Assembly (NCBI GenBank): GCA_937891895.1
Contig: CALATN010000198.1
Coordinates: forward strand, 1 to 14,645
Reading direction: 5' to 3'
Source of the DNA: an uncultured Clostridia bacterium
Lineage (GTDB): Bacteria > Bacillota > Clostridia > Oscillospirales > Ruminococcaceae
Length of the DNA: 14,645 nucleotides
Part shown: piece by piece, positions 13,292 through 14,645 of the stretch
Numbering within the stretch: the first letter of the stretch is position 1
Layout of the letters: the number at the start of each line of letters is the position of its first letter
Program-made: the position numbers and the translations under genes
Notes under the pieces: generated by a model
What the model saw: the letters and a program-made list of their open reading frames with translations, nothing else
Databases searched by the model: none
What the model was told of the DNA's origin: nothing

Positions 13292-14566
13292 TTATGCTTC
13301 AAGAAGCTTTTCTGCAGATGCAAGCTTCAAGCTGATACAGAAGATGTTCATTGCCTGTTCAAGCTCGCTTACAGGTGGGTATGTAGGAGCAATTCTGATG
13401 TTCTTGTCAGCAGGGTCCTTGCCATATGGGAAAGTTGCGCCTGCGCCTGTGAGGACAACGCCTGCTTCCTTACAGAGCTGAACTGTTCTCTTTGCACAGC
13501 CGTCGAGTGTGTTGACGGAAACAAAGTAACCGCCGTTCGGCTTGTTCCACTCAAGAATACCGAGTTCGCCGATTTCCTTGTCAAGCATATCAAGCACCAT
13601 ATTGAACTTAGGTGCGAGGATTGCCTTGTGCTTAGCCATATGAGCCATAATGCCGTCCATATCCTTGAAATACTTCACGTGACGGAGCTGGTTGATTTTA
13701 TCGTAGCTGATGCACTGAATACCCATAAGTCCTGCAACCTGCTTCATATTGTTTACTGAGCCTGCCATTACTGCAACGCCTGCGCCAGGGAAAGAAATCT
13801 TGGAAGTTGAAGCGAAGATGAACACCATATCTTCCTTGCCTGTCTTCTTGCACTCGTCAAGAATGTTGAGGATACGGTCAGGAGCGTCCTTAAGGTAGTG
13901 CACGCAGTAAGCATTGTCCCAGAAAATTCTGAAATCCTTAGCCTTTGGAGAAAGGTTTGCAAAGCGTCTTACTGTTTCGTCGGAGTAAACAATTCCGTCA
14001 GGGTTGGAGTAGAGCGGTACGCACCAGATACCCTTGATTGCTTCGTCCTCAGCAACAAGCTTTTCAACCATATCCATATCAGGGCCATCTTCAAGATAAG
14101 GAACGGTGATCATTTCAATGCCGATGCTTTCACAGATTGCAAAATGTCTGTCGTAGCCGGGAGCAGGACACAGGAACTTTACCTTGCTGCTCTTGCACCA
14201 GGGCTTTTCGCCGCCGTAAACGCCGAGAAGCATTGCACGTGCGATTGTATCATACATAAGCTGTAAGCTGGAGTTACCGCCGACAATTATTTCATCTTCA
14301 GCTACGCCGAGAAGAGGACGCATAAGCTCCTTTGCCTCGGGAATACCGTCAAGAACACCATAGTTACGGCAGTCAATGCCGTTTTCGGACTTGTAATCAC
14401 CGTCAAGGCAGTGTGTAAGCATTTCAATTGAAAGATTAAGCTGTTCGGGGGCAGGCTTGCCACGGGACATATCAAGCTTTAAATTTTTTGCCTTGTAGGC
14501 TTCATACTGAGCAAGAAGCTCGGATTTAAGTTCATTGAGCTGTTCTGCGGAATATTCTCTGTACAT
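13292..14566 (-). CDS. Aspartate aminotransferase, type Ic (PF12897-like)
   Basis: A 424-residue PLP enzyme of fold type I that would exchange amino groups between aspartate and 2-oxoglutarate in the cytoplasm. The N-terminal LDMSRGKPAPEQLNLS and the GGNSSLQLMYD segment mark the MocR-like/type Ic subgroup rather than classical AspC. Cofactor residues are visible: D217 in FWDNAY (pyridine nitrogen) and the Schiff-base lysine K256 in STSKISFPGAG. R391 in NIRIAPTYPP would bind the substrate carboxylate. GGAGG lies seven bases before the ATG and a promoter stands just upstream. It is a single-gene unit ending at the shared terminator. The exact amino donor is inferred from family. Confidence 0.88.
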   Translation of the reverse strand: MYREYSAEQLNELKSELLAQYEAYKAKNLKLDMSRGKPAPEQLNLSIEMLTHCLDGDYKSENGIDCRNYGVLDGIPEAKELMRPLLGVAEDEIIVGGNSSLQLMYDTIARAMLLGVYGGEKPWCKSSKVKFLCPAPGYDRHFAICESIGIEMITVPYLEDGPDMDMVEKLVAEDEAIKGIWCVPLYSNPDGIVYSDETVRRFANLSPKAKDFRIFWDNAYCVHYLKDAPDRILNILDECKKTGKEDMVFIFASTSKISFPGAGVAVMAGSVNNMKQVAGLMGIQCISYDKINQLRHVKYFKDMDGIMAHMAKHKAILAPKFNMVLDMLDKEIGELGILEWNKPNGGYFVSVNTLDGCAKRTVQLCKEAGVVLTGAGATFPYGKDPADKNIRIAPTYPPVSELEQAMNIFCISLKLASAEKLLEA

Positions 14567-14591
14567 CGGGGAACCTCCAGAATTTTCTATT

Positions 14592-14621
14592 ATTATACTA
14601 CATTTTTCGACCTTTTGTAAA
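14592..14621 (-). promoter_or_regulatory. Promoter of the aspartate aminotransferase gene
   Basis: Minus-strand TTTACA (14621-14616), an 18-bp spacer and TATAAT (14597-14592), 25 bases before the start codon. Confidence 0.7.
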
Positions 14622-14645
14622 GTAATATAAGAAAAGTAACTTGAC

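Overview
Most of this window reads as a chromosomal segment of a Clostridia/Oscillospiraceae-type Firmicute, most like Ruminococcus. The evidence is strong AGGAGG-type ribosome binding sites, near-consensus TTGACA/TATAAT promoters with 17-18 bp spacers, intrinsic terminators, and the gene families present. The first ~0.77 kb looks different. It holds the end of an SAH/MTA-deaminase-like amidohydrolase and the start of a purine nucleoside phosphorylase with no visible Shine-Dalgarno, a pairing and style more like Bacteroidales. It joins the rest inside one open reading frame at a short segment (about 755-775) whose encoded peptide, HYYEGYS, fits both PNP and ECF sigma factors. I read this as a probable chimeric assembly join rather than a biological fusion.

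Layout. 1-775: amidohydrolase tail and PNP head (foreign-looking). 776-1898: last part of an ECF sigma factor and its membrane-anchored anti-sigma/DUF4179-like partner. 1953-3155 (-): carboxynorspermidine synthase-type dehydrogenase with a TTG start. 3157-3682: a dense non-coding region with a perfect DNA four-way-junction (cloverleaf) element, then a compact locus resembling a type I toxin-antitoxin system. That locus has a 27-aa hydrophobic peptide, an SD-sequestering hairpin, and a convergent antisense RNA promoter. 3763-6417: a P-type Ca2+ ATPase with all the core Ca2+ ligands. 6476-6730 (-): two possible small peptides. 6826-7500 (-): AIM24/TIGR00266 protein. 7637-7719: tRNA-Leu(UAG). 8065-11373: a restriction-modification island with two tandem paralogous PD-(D/E)XK-like nucleases facing an N6-adenine methyltransferase that carries two N-terminal helix-turn-helix segments. 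11720-12166 (-): nrdR. 12294-13250: VanY-type D,D-carboxypeptidase. 13292-14566 (-): type Ic aspartate aminotransferase.

Working together. The sigma/anti-sigma pair is a signalling module. The two nucleases and the methyltransferase form one defence unit, with promoters at both ends and stop codons that overlap tail to tail. The small toxin-like gene and its antisense RNA form a self-contained regulatory pair. The remaining genes are single transcription units separated by bidirectional terminators. The most unusual pieces are the four-way-junction element with its neighbouring toxin-like locus, and the paired-nuclease RM unit whose methyltransferase may also be its own transcriptional regulator.
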